The notes: a model not told the origin generated them from the letters alone. 64,000 nucleotides of DNA from JAKZRT01 sp965247915 (GCA_965247915.1 OZ252048.1:558001-622000), one strand, 5' to 3'; numbered from the stretch's first letter, positions 37,291 to 46,904 are shown. Translations and numbers: made by a program.

Positions 37291-37848
37291 CTATGTATAC
37301 TCCGATCTAACTATTGAATAGAGAAAACAATCTCTTGGAGATCGTGATATATTTGGATGAACAAGAAATTTCCTTAATGTTCCTTCTTTTTTGAATCCGC
37401 ACTTTTCTAAGACTCGCGCAGAATTTGTATTCTCTATATCGCACGCGGCGCTGACTCTATGGATGTCTTCATCCGAAAACACATTTGATAGGACCTTGCT
37501 AACAGCTTCGTCCATAACGCCTTTGCCCCAATGCTGTCGGACCAGAAAAAATCCTATACCTATTTCGTGATTGGATAATCTCCTAACGCTAATTAATCCC
37601 TGCGGAACTTCCGGCGCCAACCGATCGGCAATCACATAAATTTTCTCACCAGTGTCACCAGCCCAGGTGCTTTTTGCGTATTCGAGAAACTTTTTTGTCT
37701 CCTCAACGTTCGCGTGTGTAGTCCACGTGACATACCGAGTAGCTTCAGAGTCGGACGCGCCACCCTCATACAAGCTCTTGCAATCCGCTAACGCGGGTCT
37801 TCGCAAAAAAAGTTCCTTTCCAGCAAGCTCGTTTTCAAGGATGGTCAT
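37291..37848 (-). CDS. GNAT-family acetyltransferase (RimJ/RimL-like)
   Basis: 185 residues with the GNAT fold: LFLRRPALADCKSL at the start, the acetyl-CoA loop VRQHWGKGVMDEAV, and the C-terminal NTNSARVLEKCGFKKEGTLR. RimJ/RimL-type enzymes acetylate protein N-termini or small amines. The ATG overlaps the stop of the upstream P450 remnant (ATGA), so the two were one operon. The DNA is clearly more A+T-rich than the chromosome around it, a sign of transfer. The substrate is unknown. Confidence 0.85.
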   Translation of the reverse strand: MTILENELAGKELFLRRPALADCKSLYEGGASDSEATRYVTWTTHANVEETKKFLEYAKSTWAGDTGEKIYVIADRLAPEVPQGLISVRRLSNHEIGIGFFLVRQHWGKGVMDEAVSKVLSNVFSDEDIHRVSAACDIENTNSARVLEKCGFKKEGTLRKFLVHPNISRSPRDCFLYSIVRSEYT

Positions 37849-38158
37849 GAGTGACCTACTTCCGTTTTCAGCTCGTAAAATTGAGTCATCGTCCCCTGAC
37901 GCAGTTCTACAAGCGTAGGATTGACGTAACTATCGCATGACAAAAACAGTTTAACCACCTGAAACGCCATCGCCCGACCGGGACATCTATGATGTCCAAC
38001 CCCGAAAGGCATACTGGAGCCCGAACCGGGAAATCCAATCAAAGGTATCAATACTCGTGTGTCAGATGGAATCGGTGGTGATTGCCCACTATCTTCCTGG
38101 GCAGAAAATTTCGAACAGCGTAAATGAAAGGTGGAACTTCTTGAATAGCATTTAATAT

Positions 38159-39188
38159 GGCTCAGTTTACGAACTGTATGTGTTCATGGTATGTTCTTTT
38201 TGGATTCAGGGAGATAGCGAATGTCGATGGACAATGAACAATTTCAGTGCTGGCTTGCCGGGATAGACAGCCTCAGCGCTGCACAGCGTAGAGAGGCCGA
38301 AGCGGTATTTTCAGGGCGGACAGGGTCGGGTTCCTCGCTTGCCGCGGTCGAACTTGCGGTGGATGCTGATAGGCACTGTCCGCATTGCGGCAAGCCCGGT
38401 GCGGTGTCACGGGGCAAGGCACGGGGCCTGCGTCGTTACCAGTGCAAGATCTGTCGGCGCACATTCAACGCCGCTACCGGCACGCCCTTGTCCGGGCTTC
38501 ACTACAAAGACCGATGGTTGGCCTTTGGCGGATGCCTGGCTGCGGGAGAAACGGTTCGGGCGTCAGCCGATCACTGTAATCTTGCCGTCAACACGGCATT
38601 CCGTTGGCGTCACCGGTTTCTGGAGGCTGCAAAGAAGGCCCCGCAAAAGCTCAAAGGGATCGTCGAGGTCGATGAAACCTATGTTCTGGAGAGCCACAAG
38701 GGACAGAGAACCCTCGACCGCAAGCCCCGCAAAAGAGGCGGCAAGGCTGGCAAGCGCGGCCTGTCGTGCGAACAGGTGCCGGTTCTAGTGGCTGCCGACC
38801 GTAATGGCACGACATTCAGCACGGTTCTTCCGGTGGTTAATGCCGACACGCTGAAACAGGCGATCAGCCCGGTCGTCGACAGGGACATCGTGCTGGTGTC
38901 CGACGGTCACCGCGGCTATCCGCCCTGCGCGACAGCAATGGGCGTTCGCCACGAAGCCCTCAATCTGTCAGCCGGCGAACGGGCCCGGGGCGCCTTTCAT
39001 ATTCAGACGGTCAACAGCCGCCACAGCCAACTGAAGGATTTCCTGCGCCGCTACCGTGGCATCGCAACAAAATATCTCGACAACTACCTGCAATGGTTTC
39101 ATCTCATCAAACTCACACCACAGACCTCGCCGCGAGCCTGTTTGGCCGCTGCTATCACACGCCATGCATACAGTTCGTAAACTGAGCC
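38159..39188 (+). mobile_element. IS1595-family element (1030 bp) with exact ends
   Basis: Perfect inverted ends GGCTCAGTTTACGAACTGTA (left; the right end is its complement) and a perfect 8-bp target duplication TTTAATAT (38151-38158 and 39189-39196). It inserted into the P450 gene. It is distinct from the passenger-carrying element at 14916. Confidence 0.95.
38221..39180 (+). CDS. IS1595 (ISXO2-like) transposase
   Basis: 319 residues. An N-terminal zinc ribbon (HCPHCGKPGAV, then YQCKICRRTFN) is followed by the ISXO2 catalytic core with IVEVDETYVLES, IVLVSDGHRGYPP and NSRHSQLKDFLRRYRG. It is intact with a plausible start 63 bases inside the left end. It should be able to mobilise its own element. 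Confidence 0.93.
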   Translation: MSMDNEQFQCWLAGIDSLSAAQRREAEAVFSGRTGSGSSLAAVELAVDADRHCPHCGKPGAVSRGKARGLRRYQCKICRRTFNAATGTPLSGLHYKDRWLAFGGCLAAGETVRASADHCNLAVNTAFRWRHRFLEAAKKAPQKLKGIVEVDETYVLESHKGQRTLDRKPRKRGGKAGKRGLSCEQVPVLVAADRNGTTFSTVLPVVNADTLKQAISPVVDRDIVLVSDGHRGYPPCATAMGVRHEALNLSAGERARGAFHIQTVNSRHSQLKDFLRRYRGIATKYLDNYLQWFHLIKLTPQTSPRACLAAAITRHAYSS

Positions 39189-39400
39189 TTTAATATAGCT
39201 TGCCTATCATAAGGCGCTCTGGACTTCGATGCCGCGAGGTGCCAGTGGAACGTGGATGGAATAGCATCCGCGACGAGAAACACCAGAAGGCTCAATTGCT
39301 CATCGGAAAGATCGAAAAAAGTATTGGAGCAACGCAAAGTTTCCCAAATATAACACACGCTGCTTACGCGGCCTTTCAATGCAGCTGTAAAGCCCCCGTT

Positions 39401-40198
39401 CTATGTACCAGTTCCTGGTAGTGTCTGGGGCACCGGTGGGCGCATATTCAGAGCCTGATGCGGTCGAATGTGATTGTACTGCTTCAGCCAGGTTTCGATG
39501 ACGGTCTGAGCCTGTTTGATTGAAGTGAACCACTCGGCATTGAGAACTTCCCTGCGCGGGGTTCCGTTGAAGCGCTCGTTGTAGCCGTTTTCCCAGGGGC
39601 TCCCCGGATAGATGCGAATGGGCTTGATCCCGACCCTGGTAAGCCAGGTCTGGAAGTTCTCTGCGATGAACTCAGGGCCATTGTCTGACCTGATGAACTC
39701 TGGCCTGCCGTGTTTCAGGAAGAGCGGATAGAGGGCTTCCAGAACCTCCGCATTGCCCATTCGAGGCTTCACCGTCACGCACAGAGCTTCGCGGGTGTAC
39801 TCATCCAGCACGGTCAACATCTTGTAGGATCGACCGTTGGTCAGCTTGTCATGGACGAAGTCTATGCTCCAGATATGGTTCCGATATCTGGGGCGCAGCC
39901 TGATGACAGAGCTGTCCTTGTGATAGAGACGCTTCCGCTTCCTGTGACGCTGCGGTATCTGGAGGCCCTCTTCCCTCCACAGCCGCTCTACCTTCTTGTG
40001 ATTGACTTGCCAGCCTTCAATGCGGAGCAACTCGGCAATCTTCCTGTAGCCATAGCGGCCATACTGCTTTGCCAGTCTGATCAAAGCCAGCCGAAGGCTG
40101 TCATCATCTCCAGGAGATGCCTCGTACCGTTGTGTGGACCGTGCCACGCCGATCGTTCTGCAAGCCCGCCGCTCGGATGACCCGAGTTTCTGGCGCAC
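39401..40198 (-). CDS. IS3-type transposase OrfB (second IS3 group)
   Basis: Listed from the first ATG (265 residues); the protein is normally made by frameshifting from orfA, and coding continues upstream (LTIADLRQAVIHVRQKLG). The DDE core is seen in WSIDFVHDKL, FIRSDNGPEFI and ENGYNERFNG. The C-terminus (YNHIRPHQALNMRPPVPQ) is typical. The catalytic part is intact. Confidence 0.9.
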   Translation of the reverse strand: MRQKLGSSERRACRTIGVARSTQRYEASPGDDDSLRLALIRLAKQYGRYGYRKIAELLRIEGWQVNHKKVERLWREEGLQIPQRHRKRKRLYHKDSSVIRLRPRYRNHIWSIDFVHDKLTNGRSYKMLTVLDEYTREALCVTVKPRMGNAEVLEALYPLFLKHGRPEFIRSDNGPEFIAENFQTWLTRVGIKPIRIYPGSPWENGYNERFNGTPRREVLNAEWFTSIKQAQTVIETWLKQYNHIRPHQALNMRPPVPQTLPGTGT

Positions 40199-40230
40199 AT
40201 GGATTACAGCCTGACGCAGATCGGCAATCG

Positions 40231-40518
40231 TCAGACCCTCGGCTTTAGGTAGTTGAGGCTCTCCTTCAGGATCAGCTTGTCCAGTTCAAGATCCGCAACA
40301 ATTCTCTTGAGGCGAGTATTCTCCTTCTCAAGGCCCTTGAGCTCCTGAAGCTGTGACTTGCCCATCCCGCCGTACCTCTTGCGCCAGTTATAGTACGTCG
40401 CATCGCTGATGCCGGCTGATCGGCAGGCCATCTCTACACTGATGCCAGACGCCAGACTGAGATCAATTTGGCCCAGCAGATTCAAAACATCCTCGTCGGA
40501 ATATCGTTTCCTTGCCAT
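40231..40518 (-). CDS. IS3-type transposase OrfA (second IS3 group)
   Basis: 95 residues with the helix-turn-helix ACRSAGISDATYYNWRKRYG and a leucine-zipper-like end (LKGLEKENTRLKRIVADLEL). Typical OrfA of the IS407-like group. It precedes orfB in a different frame. Confidence 0.9.
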   Translation of the reverse strand: MARKRYSDEDVLNLLGQIDLSLASGISVEMACRSAGISDATYYNWRKRYGGMGKSQLQELKGLEKENTRLKRIVADLELDKLILKESLNYLKPRV

Positions 40519-40584
40519 CCCAACACCTCCACATGTTCGTAGATAATCACGAATTACGTGGCTCAGTTATAAGGGGGCAGGACA

Positions 40585-40862
40585 AACTCCTCCTTCTGTG
40601 CCGCGCTCAGCAGACAGGGTGGATCCGGCGGGCGACGGTTGAACAGGCCCGACACGCCCTCCGCATTGTAACGGTGGGCCCAATCCCGCAGCGTCTGCCG
40701 ATCCATGCCGCAGTTTTCTGCCGCCGTCTTGCGGTCAACCCCATCCAGAACCAGGGCAATCGCCAACATCCGTCGCGCCGCTTTCCCATCCCGGCACCGC
40801 GCCGCTTCCTGGCGAAGCTCGCCTGCGGACTTGTCTTTTCGCGTAATCCTTACTGCCATCAA
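40585..40862 (-). pseudogene. IS630-family transposase, N-terminal fragment
   Basis: About 92 residues with the helix-turn-helix LDGVDRKTAAENCGMDRQTL and the linker RYNAEGVSGLFNRRP of IS630-type transposases. It is cut at 40584 by the IS3 element; the catalytic domain is absent. A relic unrelated in sequence to the IS630 at 11256. Bases 40863-41111 hold no gene and should contain the ugp promoter. Confidence 0.75.
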
Positions 40863-41111
40863 AGCCTCCCTTGCCTTGATGCCACTGAATCAGATCACGC
40901 CGCTCGTGGGAATCCCCTTGAGTCAAATCTGGGGGCCGTTGGTATAAAACTACGTCAAATTGACCATATCCAACCCTCAAAGTCGCAAATATCCGATTTT
41001 ACTGGAAATCCATCCCGAACTCCGTAATATCAAGCTGGAAAAGAGGCCTTATGCTGAGGTCTCTACTTATGTATCTGCAGCAAATATTCAAAATAATCCT
41101 GGGAGGATACC

Positions 41112-42422
41112 ATGAATTTCAAAACTTTCGCGCTCGCGCTTGCATCAAGCGTGGCGATGACCAGCACGGCATTTGCGCAAACCGAAATTCAGTGGTGGCA
41201 TGCCTTTACCGGGCGCCTTGGCGATTTGCTGGCCGAACAGGTCGAAATATTCAACGTCGGCCAAAGCGACTATGTCGTCGTGGGCACGCACAAGGGCAAT
41301 TATTCCGAAACTCTGAACTCCGGCATTGCCGCATTTCGCGCTGGCGAACAGCCCCATATCTTGATGGTTTTTGAAGTCGGGACAGCCACAATGATGGCCG
41401 CCAGCGGCGCGATCAAGCCGGTATACGAAGTCATGGCCGAGGGCAATGCGCCGTTTGACCCGGATGGCTATCTGGGCGCTGTGAAAGGCTACTACACCAC
41501 CACCGACGGTGACATGCTTTCGCTGCCCTATAACTCGTCAACGCCGGTGCTGTACGTCAACCGCGATGCGTTTTCCGGTGCCGGGCTGGACCCGGACATG
41601 GACCTGTCCACTTGGGAAAACGTCGGTTCAGCGCTTGACGCCTTGAAAGCAGCCGGGCACGAATGCCCGCTGACCACCGCCTGGCAAAGCTGGGTGCATC
41701 TGGAAAACCTGTCAGCCTATCACAACGTTCCGTTTGCCAGCAAAGAAAACGGCTTTGCCGGGCTGGACACCGAGCTTTCGTTCAACGGGCTGGTTCAGGT
41801 CAATCATATCCAGACCATGGGTGACTGGGCGCGGGACGGCAAATTTTTCTACGCCGGACGCCGCAACGAAGGTGGCGCAAACTTCCGCGCCGGTGAATGT
41901 GCGTTGTTCACCGAATCCTCGGCCGGTTACGCAGGTGTAAAGGCCAACGCCGAGTTCGCCTTTGAAATCCGCCCGCTGCCCTACTGGGGCAACGTGGCCG
42001 GTGCGCCGCAAAATACCATCATCGGTGGTTCGTCCCTGTGGGTAATGGAGGGCAAGACGGCTGAGGAGTACAAAGGCGTTGCCGAATTCCTGGCCTTCCT
42101 GTCATCGTCCAACATCCAGGCCAAGTGGCACCAGAACACCGGTTATTTGCCGATCACACTGGAAGCCGCTGCGCAGACAAAGGCCGAGGGGTTTTATGAC
42201 GAAAACCCGGGCACCGATATTGCTGGGATGCAAATGACAGCCAACGCGCCGACCGGCAATTCCAAAGGGCTTCGTCTGGGCTCGTTTGACCAGATCCGTG
42301 GCATCATCGACGAAGAGCTTGAGGCAGTTTGGTCGGGTGACAAAACGGCACAGGAAGCCCTGGACAGTGCTGTTGCGCGCGGCAACATTCTGCTGCGTCG
42401 ATTCGAGCAAGCCAACGGCTAA
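41112..42422 (+). CDS. ugpB: Glycerol-3-phosphate ABC transporter, periplasmic binding protein UgpB
   Basis: A 436-residue binding protein with a signal peptide (FALALASSVAMTSTAFAQ, cut after AFA). The family motifs are IQWWHAFTGRLGDLLAEQVE at the mature N-terminus, LPYNSSTPVLYVNRDAF and KWHQNTGYLPIT. The Trp-Trp-His start and the Asn-Ser-Ser-Thr-Pro loop are typical of UgpB. It captures sn-glycerol-3-phosphate or glycerophosphodiesters in the periplasm. A GGGAGG ribosome site lies at the ATG. The gene leads the operon, and a strong hairpin separates it from ugpA. Confidence 0.92.
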   Translation: MNFKTFALALASSVAMTSTAFAQTEIQWWHAFTGRLGDLLAEQVEIFNVGQSDYVVVGTHKGNYSETLNSGIAAFRAGEQPHILMVFEVGTATMMAASGAIKPVYEVMAEGNAPFDPDGYLGAVKGYYTTTDGDMLSLPYNSSTPVLYVNRDAFSGAGLDPDMDLSTWENVGSALDALKAAGHECPLTTAWQSWVHLENLSAYHNVPFASKENGFAGLDTELSFNGLVQVNHIQTMGDWARDGKFFYAGRRNEGGANFRAGECALFTESSAGYAGVKANAEFAFEIRPLPYWGNVAGAPQNTIIGGSSLWVMEGKTAEEYKGVAEFLAFLSSSNIQAKWHQNTGYLPITLEAAAQTKAEGFYDENPGTDIAGMQMTANAPTGNSKGLRLGSFDQIRGIIDEELEAVWSGDKTAQEALDSAVARGNILLRRFEQANG

Positions 42423-42432
42423 GAATTGCTGG

Positions 42433-42457
42433 CGCAGCCCCGCCAAGTGGGGCTGCG
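42433..42457 (+). promoter_or_regulatory. Intercistronic hairpin between ugpB and ugpA
   Basis: A perfect 9-bp stem (CGCAGCCCC/GGGGCTGCG) with a 7-base loop and no T run. Such structures behind binding-protein genes protect the upstream transcript or attenuate the rest, giving more UgpB than permease. Confidence 0.7.
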
Positions 42458-42470
42458 TCGCCTCTGACGG

Positions 42471-43352
42471 ATGGAAAAGCGGGTAATTTTCAAAGGCTGG
42501 CTTTTGCCATTGGCTCTGCTTTTGCCGCAGATGATCATTACGATTGCTTTCTTTTTCTACCCGGCCGGCCAGGCGATCTGGCAATCCATGTTCATTTCTG
42601 ACCCGTTCGGGCTGAAATCGCAATTTGTTGGCATTGGCAATTTTGAATTTCTTCTTGCTGATCCGTTCTATCGCGCCTCTTTTGCGACCACGGCTGTGTT
42701 TTCGGGGCTGGTCACAGTTGCTTCCATGGGTGTCGCTCTTTTTCTGGCGGTTCTGGCTGACCGTTTGATCAAAGGCTCTGGCGCCTACCGCACCCTGCTG
42801 ATCTGGCCCTATGCTGTAGCCCCCGCCGTCGCAGGGGTTTTGTGGCTGTTCATGTTCAATACCCGGGTCGGCGTGGTGTCGTGGTATCTGGGCATTTTGG
42901 GCTACGACTGGAACCATGTGCTGAACGACGGCGAGGCGATGGGTCTTGTGGTCGTCGCCTCGTCCTGGGGGCGGATCAGTTACAACTTTCTTTTCTTCCT
43001 CGCAGGATTGCAGGCAATACCTCGATCCGTGATCGAGGCCGCCGCCATCGATGGCGCGCAATTCTGGACCCGGTTCAGAACCATCGTGTTTCCGCTGCTG
43101 TCGCCGGTGACGTTCTTTTTGCTGGTGGTCAACATTGTCTATGCGTTTTTTGAAACCTTCGGCGTGATCCACACCATCACCAGCGGCGGGCCGCAGCAGG
43201 CCACCACTATTCTGGTCTACAAAGTGTTCTCGGATGGGTTCGTGGGGCAGGATCTTGGGTCATCTGCGGCGCAATCCGTGATCTTGCTGGTCATCGTCGG
43301 TGCGCTGACGGTTGTTCAGTTCAAATTCATCGAACGACGGGTGCATTACTGA
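42471..43352 (+). CDS. ugpA: Glycerol-3-phosphate ABC transporter permease UgpA
   Basis: A 293-residue inner-membrane permease with six helices. The EAA loop that contacts the ATPase is at EAAAIDGAQFWTRFRTIVFP. The N-terminus (RVIFKGWLLPLALLLPQMII) is typical of UgpA/MalF-type proteins. Its TGA overlaps the ATG of ugpE (TGATG at 43350-43354), so the two permeases are made together. No defects are seen. Confidence 0.93.
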   Translation: MEKRVIFKGWLLPLALLLPQMIITIAFFFYPAGQAIWQSMFISDPFGLKSQFVGIGNFEFLLADPFYRASFATTAVFSGLVTVASMGVALFLAVLADRLIKGSGAYRTLLIWPYAVAPAVAGVLWLFMFNTRVGVVSWYLGILGYDWNHVLNDGEAMGLVVVASSWGRISYNFLFFLAGLQAIPRSVIEAAAIDGAQFWTRFRTIVFPLLSPVTFFLLVVNIVYAFFETFGVIHTITSGGPQQATTILVYKVFSDGFVGQDLGSSAAQSVILLVIVGALTVVQFKFIERRVHY

Positions 43353-44197
43353 TGTCGGGCATGGTTCAGAAACGCGGACTTGGCCACTACATGACCCACG
43401 CAGGGCTGATCCTCGGCGTGTTGATCATCTTTTTCCCGATCTGGCTGGCCTTTGTCGCCTCGACCGTGACCCAGCCGGAAATAGTGCGCCCGCCGATGCC
43501 GCTTTGGCCCGGCGATCAATTCTTCGCCAACTACAAATCGGCGCTGGTCTCGGGTGTCAACGCCCCGGTGGCCAGAATGCTGCTGAACTCTTCCATCATG
43601 GCACTGGGCATCGCTTTCGGTAAGATCGTGATCTCCTTGCTGTCGGCTTTCGCCATCGTTTATTTCCGCTTTCCGGGTCGTCGGTTTTTCTTCTGGATGA
43701 TATTTCTGACCCTGATGCTGCCGGTAGAGGTTCGCATCGTGCCAACATTCGAGGTCATCGCCCGCTTTGGCATGCTCAACAGCTATCAGGGTCTGATCTT
43801 TCCGCTCATCGCCTCGGCCACGGCAACCTTCCTGTTCCGGCAGTTTTTCATGACCGTACCAGATGAACTGACCGAGGCCGCCCGGGTAGACGGTGCCCGC
43901 CCGATGCGATTTTTCTGGGACATTTTGCTGCCGATGAGCCGCACCAATATCGCCGCGCTGTTTGTCATCCTGTTCATCTACGGCTGGAACCAATACCTGT
44001 GGCCGCTGCTGATCACCACCGATCCGTCGATGAACACCATCGTCATGGGCATCAAACAAATGTTCCCGTCAGGTGACGATGTGGCGGATTGGCCGGTGAT
44101 AATGGCGACTTCGATCCTGGCAATGGTTCCACCGATCATCATCGTGATTTCAATGCAGAAATTATTTATCCGCGGCCTCGTGGATAGCGAGAAGTAA
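43352..44197 (+). CDS. ugpE: Glycerol-3-phosphate ABC transporter permease UgpE
   Basis: A 281-residue second permease of the importer, MalG type, with six helices. The EAA loop is EAARVDGARPMRFFWDILLP. The C-terminal RGLVDSEK and the segment QMFPSGDDVADWPVIMAT are typical of UgpE. It pairs with UgpA to form the channel and lies 3 bases before ugpC. Confidence 0.93.
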   Translation: MSGMVQKRGLGHYMTHAGLILGVLIIFFPIWLAFVASTVTQPEIVRPPMPLWPGDQFFANYKSALVSGVNAPVARMLLNSSIMALGIAFGKIVISLLSAFAIVYFRFPGRRFFFWMIFLTLMLPVEVRIVPTFEVIARFGMLNSYQGLIFPLIASATATFLFRQFFMTVPDELTEAARVDGARPMRFFWDILLPMSRTNIAALFVILFIYGWNQYLWPLLITTDPSMNTIVMGIKQMFPSGDDVADWPVIMATSILAMVPPIIIVISMQKLFIRGLVDSEK

Positions 44198-44200
44198 AGT

Positions 44201-45262
44201 ATGGCAACGATAAAACTGGACGGCCTGAAAAAGAACTTTGGCAAGACCGAGGTGATCCACGGCATCGATATTGACATTGCCGAGGGCGAATTCGTCGTCA
44301 TCGTCGGCCCGTCCGGCTGCGGAAAATCAACTTTGCTGCGAATGGTGGCGGGGCTGGAAATAATCACCAGCGGCGAAGTTCAGATCAATGGCGCCCGGGT
44401 GAACGAATTGGAACCGATGGACCGCAATATCGCCATGGTGTTCCAGAACTACGCGCTTTATCCCCACATGAGCGTGTTTGATAATATGGCCTATGGTCTG
44501 AAAATCGCCAAAACACCCAAGCCTGAAATCGCCGAGCGCGTTCAGTCCGCTGCTGAGTTGTTGCAGCTTGAAGAGTATCTGCAACGCCGCCCGCGCGAAC
44601 TCTCCGGCGGTCAGCGCCAGCGCGTTGCCATGGGCCGCGCCATCGTGCGTAAGCCCGATGTTTTTCTGTTTGATGAGCCGCTTTCAAATCTGGACGCCAA
44701 ACTGCGCGTTCAAATGCGGCTGGAAATCAAAGAGTTGCAAAGATCGCTTGGCGTCACCACGCTGTATGTGACCCATGATCAGGTGGAAGCGATGACGTTG
44801 GCCGACCGGATGATCGTGATGAACGACGGCATCGCCGACCAGATTGGCGCACCGCTTGATGTCTATGAAAACCCCGCAACCGCGTTTGTTGCCGGCTTTA
44901 TCGGATCACCTGCCACCAATTTTTTTGGGGCCGGCGTGGTGACCGGCGGCGAAAACACGGCGCTGACGTCAGCCTTCAGCGATGCCGAATTCGCAGCACT
45001 TGACCAACCCGCAACGATGATCGGCATCCGCCCAGAACATTTACAAGTTTGCGATCCGAACCGCGCTTTTCTGACGCTGACCGTCAGCTACACCGAAGCA
45101 CTTGGCGCCGAAACATTGATCCACGGGAAACTGCCGCAGGGCGATGCCATCACCATCCGTCAAAGTGGCCAACTTCCGCTGCCCGAGGGCGGCCAGCATC
45201 TGGGTGCTGTCTGGTCCGAACATTCTGTCATGGTTTTTGAGCAAAACGGCAGGCGTGTTTAA
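44201..45262 (+). CDS. ugpC: Glycerol-3-phosphate ABC transporter ATPase UgpC
   Basis: A 353-residue ATP-binding subunit. Walker A is GPSGCGKST (residues 37-45), the ABC signature is LSGGQRQRVAMGRA, and Walker B is VFLFDEPLSNLDA. The switch His is in YVTHDQVEAM. A C-terminal TOBE/OB domain (FIGSPATNFFGAG onward) is the MalK-type regulatory part. It completes a four-gene importer. Bases 45263-45467 after it contain no recognisable gene before IS3 copy B. Confidence 0.94.
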   Translation: MATIKLDGLKKNFGKTEVIHGIDIDIAEGEFVVIVGPSGCGKSTLLRMVAGLEIITSGEVQINGARVNELEPMDRNIAMVFQNYALYPHMSVFDNMAYGLKIAKTPKPEIAERVQSAAELLQLEEYLQRRPRELSGGQRQRVAMGRAIVRKPDVFLFDEPLSNLDAKLRVQMRLEIKELQRSLGVTTLYVTHDQVEAMTLADRMIVMNDGIADQIGAPLDVYENPATAFVAGFIGSPATNFFGAGVVTGGENTALTSAFSDAEFAALDQPATMIGIRPEHLQVCDPNRAFLTLTVSYTEALGAETLIHGKLPQGDAITIRQSGQLPLPEGGQHLGAVWSEHSVMVFEQNGRRV

Positions 45263-45546
45263 TAATGCAATTGGGGGCGCCGCGCAAGAACACGGTTTTG
45301 CATATATTACCTGTTTGATGCACGATATCTGGGTGTATGCCCTCATTTACCCATCTCAAGAGTAGCGATAATTCGGGTGGATTTTGTCGATTTTGATGGA
45401 TCTAATATGTCAATCCCGGAGTAAAAAGGGTCAATGTCCCGGTGCAAAACTGGACACCTGGTTTGATTGTCTGACGTCAGCGCCTTTGGGACAGATATGA
45501 GGGTTTAGCATCAGGAGGATTTCTGGTTCACCGCAACCGTCAAGGA

Positions 45547-45927
45547 GTGAAGATGAACAAGCAATCCGGAACCAGCAAAGCCTCGGCTGACAGGCTGGTC
45601 AAAACCATCCGCCGCAAGACCCGGCAAACGTATTCAGCCGAGGAGAAGATCCGCATTGTTTTGGCGGGTCTTCGGGGCGAGGAAAGCATCTCAGCACTGT
45701 GTCGCCGCGAGGGCATCTCAGAGAGTCTGTATTACAGCTGGTCCAGGGAGTTCCCCGAAGCAGGGAAACGCCGTCTGTCCGGCGATACGGCGCGTCAGGC
45801 GACGTCACCCGAGGTGAAGGAGCTACGTTCTGAGGCCTTGGCATTGAAAGAATGTGTGGCCGACCTGATCCTGGAAAACCGTCTGCTCAAAAAAAGCATG
45901 ACAGGGGATGGGGGATACGAGGAATGA
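45547..45927 (+). CDS. IS3 transposase OrfA (copy B)
   Basis: 126 residues from GTG 45547 (ATG at 45553). Same helix-turn-helix protein as in copy A apart from Arg for Lys in YSWSREF. It overlaps orfB by four bases (ATGA). Confidence 0.9.
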   Translation: MKMNKQSGTSKASADRLVKTIRRKTRQTYSAEEKIRIVLAGLRGEESISALCRREGISESLYYSWSREFPEAGKRRLSGDTARQATSPEVKELRSEALALKECVADLILENRLLKKSMTGDGGYEE

Positions 45928-46904
45928 GGTATCCAGCGTCAGAGAAGTTGGAAATCATCCGCACCGTTGAGGGGTCCCATCTGCCTGCGAAGCAAACCTT
46001 GGATATGCTGGGCATTCCGCGCACCACATTCTACCGATGGTATGACCGCTATGTCGAAGGCGGCTTTGACGCCCTGGCGGATCGCTCACCCTGCCCAAAG
46101 TCGGTCTGGAACCGCATTCCCCAAGATCGGCGAGACGATCTGATTGAATTTGCACTGGAGCACGAGGCGCTGACGACCCGGGAACTGGCGGTAAAGTATA
46201 CCGATGAGAAGCAGTATTTTATCTCTGAATCATCGGTTTACCGCTTTCTGAAGGAAGCTGATCTGATCACCGCGCCCGACTATGTTGTGATCAAAGCTGC
46301 CGACGAGTTCACGGACAAAACCACCGCTATCAACCAGATGTGGCAAACCGACTTCACCTACTTCAGGATCATTGGCTGGGGTTGGTATTATCTCAGCACG
46401 ATCCTGGACGATTACAGCCGCTACATCATCGCCTGGAAGCTCTGCACAAACATGCGGGCCGAGGACGTGGCGGCGACGATTGAGCTGGCCCTGGCGGCGT
46501 CAGGTTGTGATCAGGCGGTTGTGAGACACAAGCCCCGTCTGCTGAGCGATAACGGCTCTTGCTACATCTCTGGCGACCTGGCCGAATGGCTCGAGGATCG
46601 ACAGATGGACCACGTTCGCGGTGCGCCGTTCCATCCGCAAACCCAGGGGAAGATCGAGCGCTGGCATCAGACGATGAAGAACCGGGTTTTGCTGGAAAAC
46701 TACTATCTGCCCGGCGATCTTAAACGCCAGATCGGGGCCTTCGTCGATTACTACAACAACCAGCGCTACCACGAGAGCCTGAACAACGTCACACCCGCCG
46801 ACGTCTACTTCGGGCGCGGCAAGGCCATCATCAGAGAAAGGGAAAAGATCAAGAAACTGACAATCCGACAACGCCGCTTGCAACATCAAAAACTCGCGGC
46901 ATAA
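45924..46904 (+). CDS. IS3 transposase OrfB (copy B)
   Basis: 326 residues with the complete DDE set (QTDFTYF, LLSDNGSCY, GKIERWHQTM). It is the Leu form of the HES(P/L)NNV stretch, which is more typical of this transposase type, so copy B is probably the unmutated version. Confidence 0.92.
   Translation: MRYPASEKLEIIRTVEGSHLPAKQTLDMLGIPRTTFYRWYDRYVEGGFDALADRSPCPKSVWNRIPQDRRDDLIEFALEHEALTTRELAVKYTDEKQYFISESSVYRFLKEADLITAPDYVVIKAADEFTDKTTAINQMWQTDFTYFRIIGWGWYYLSTILDDYSRYIIAWKLCTNMRAEDVAATIELALAASGCDQAVVRHKPRLLSDNGSCYISGDLAEWLEDRQMDHVRGAPFHPQTQGKIERWHQTMKNRVLLENYYLPGDLKRQIGAFVDYYNNQRYHESLNNVTPADVYFGRGKAIIREREKIKKLTIRQRRLQHQKLAA

Larger units (their letters stand above)
37845..39385 (-). pseudogene. 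Cytochrome P450 remnant, interrupted by an IS1595 element
   Basis: The C-terminal part has the haem-binding loop MPFGVGHHRCPGRAMAF. Before it a frame change separates SDTRVLIPLIGFPGSG from NAIQEVPPFIYAVRNFLPRK. The IS1595 element (38159-39188) sits inside; joining across one copy of its 8-bp duplication restores DRQAILNAIQEV in frame. The part upstream reads DLSDEQLSLLVFLVADAIPS and stops at the IS3 boundary (39385), so the N-terminal half is gone. Dead gene, once coupled to the GNAT gene. Confidence 0.8.
39386..40584 (-). mobile_element. IS3-family element (IS407-like group)
   Basis: Ends of the form TGTAAAGCCCCC (left, 39386) and, inverted, TGTCCTGCCCCC (right, ending 40584) enclose orfA and orfB of a second, unrelated IS3-type transposase. 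No target duplication is seen (CAGC left, AACT right). It separates the P450 remnant from an IS630 fragment. Confidence 0.8.

Noticed and set aside
42102..43172. A 356-codon minus-strand frame across ugpB/ugpA
   Set aside because: It is the shadow of two certain transporter genes and spans their intercistronic hairpin.
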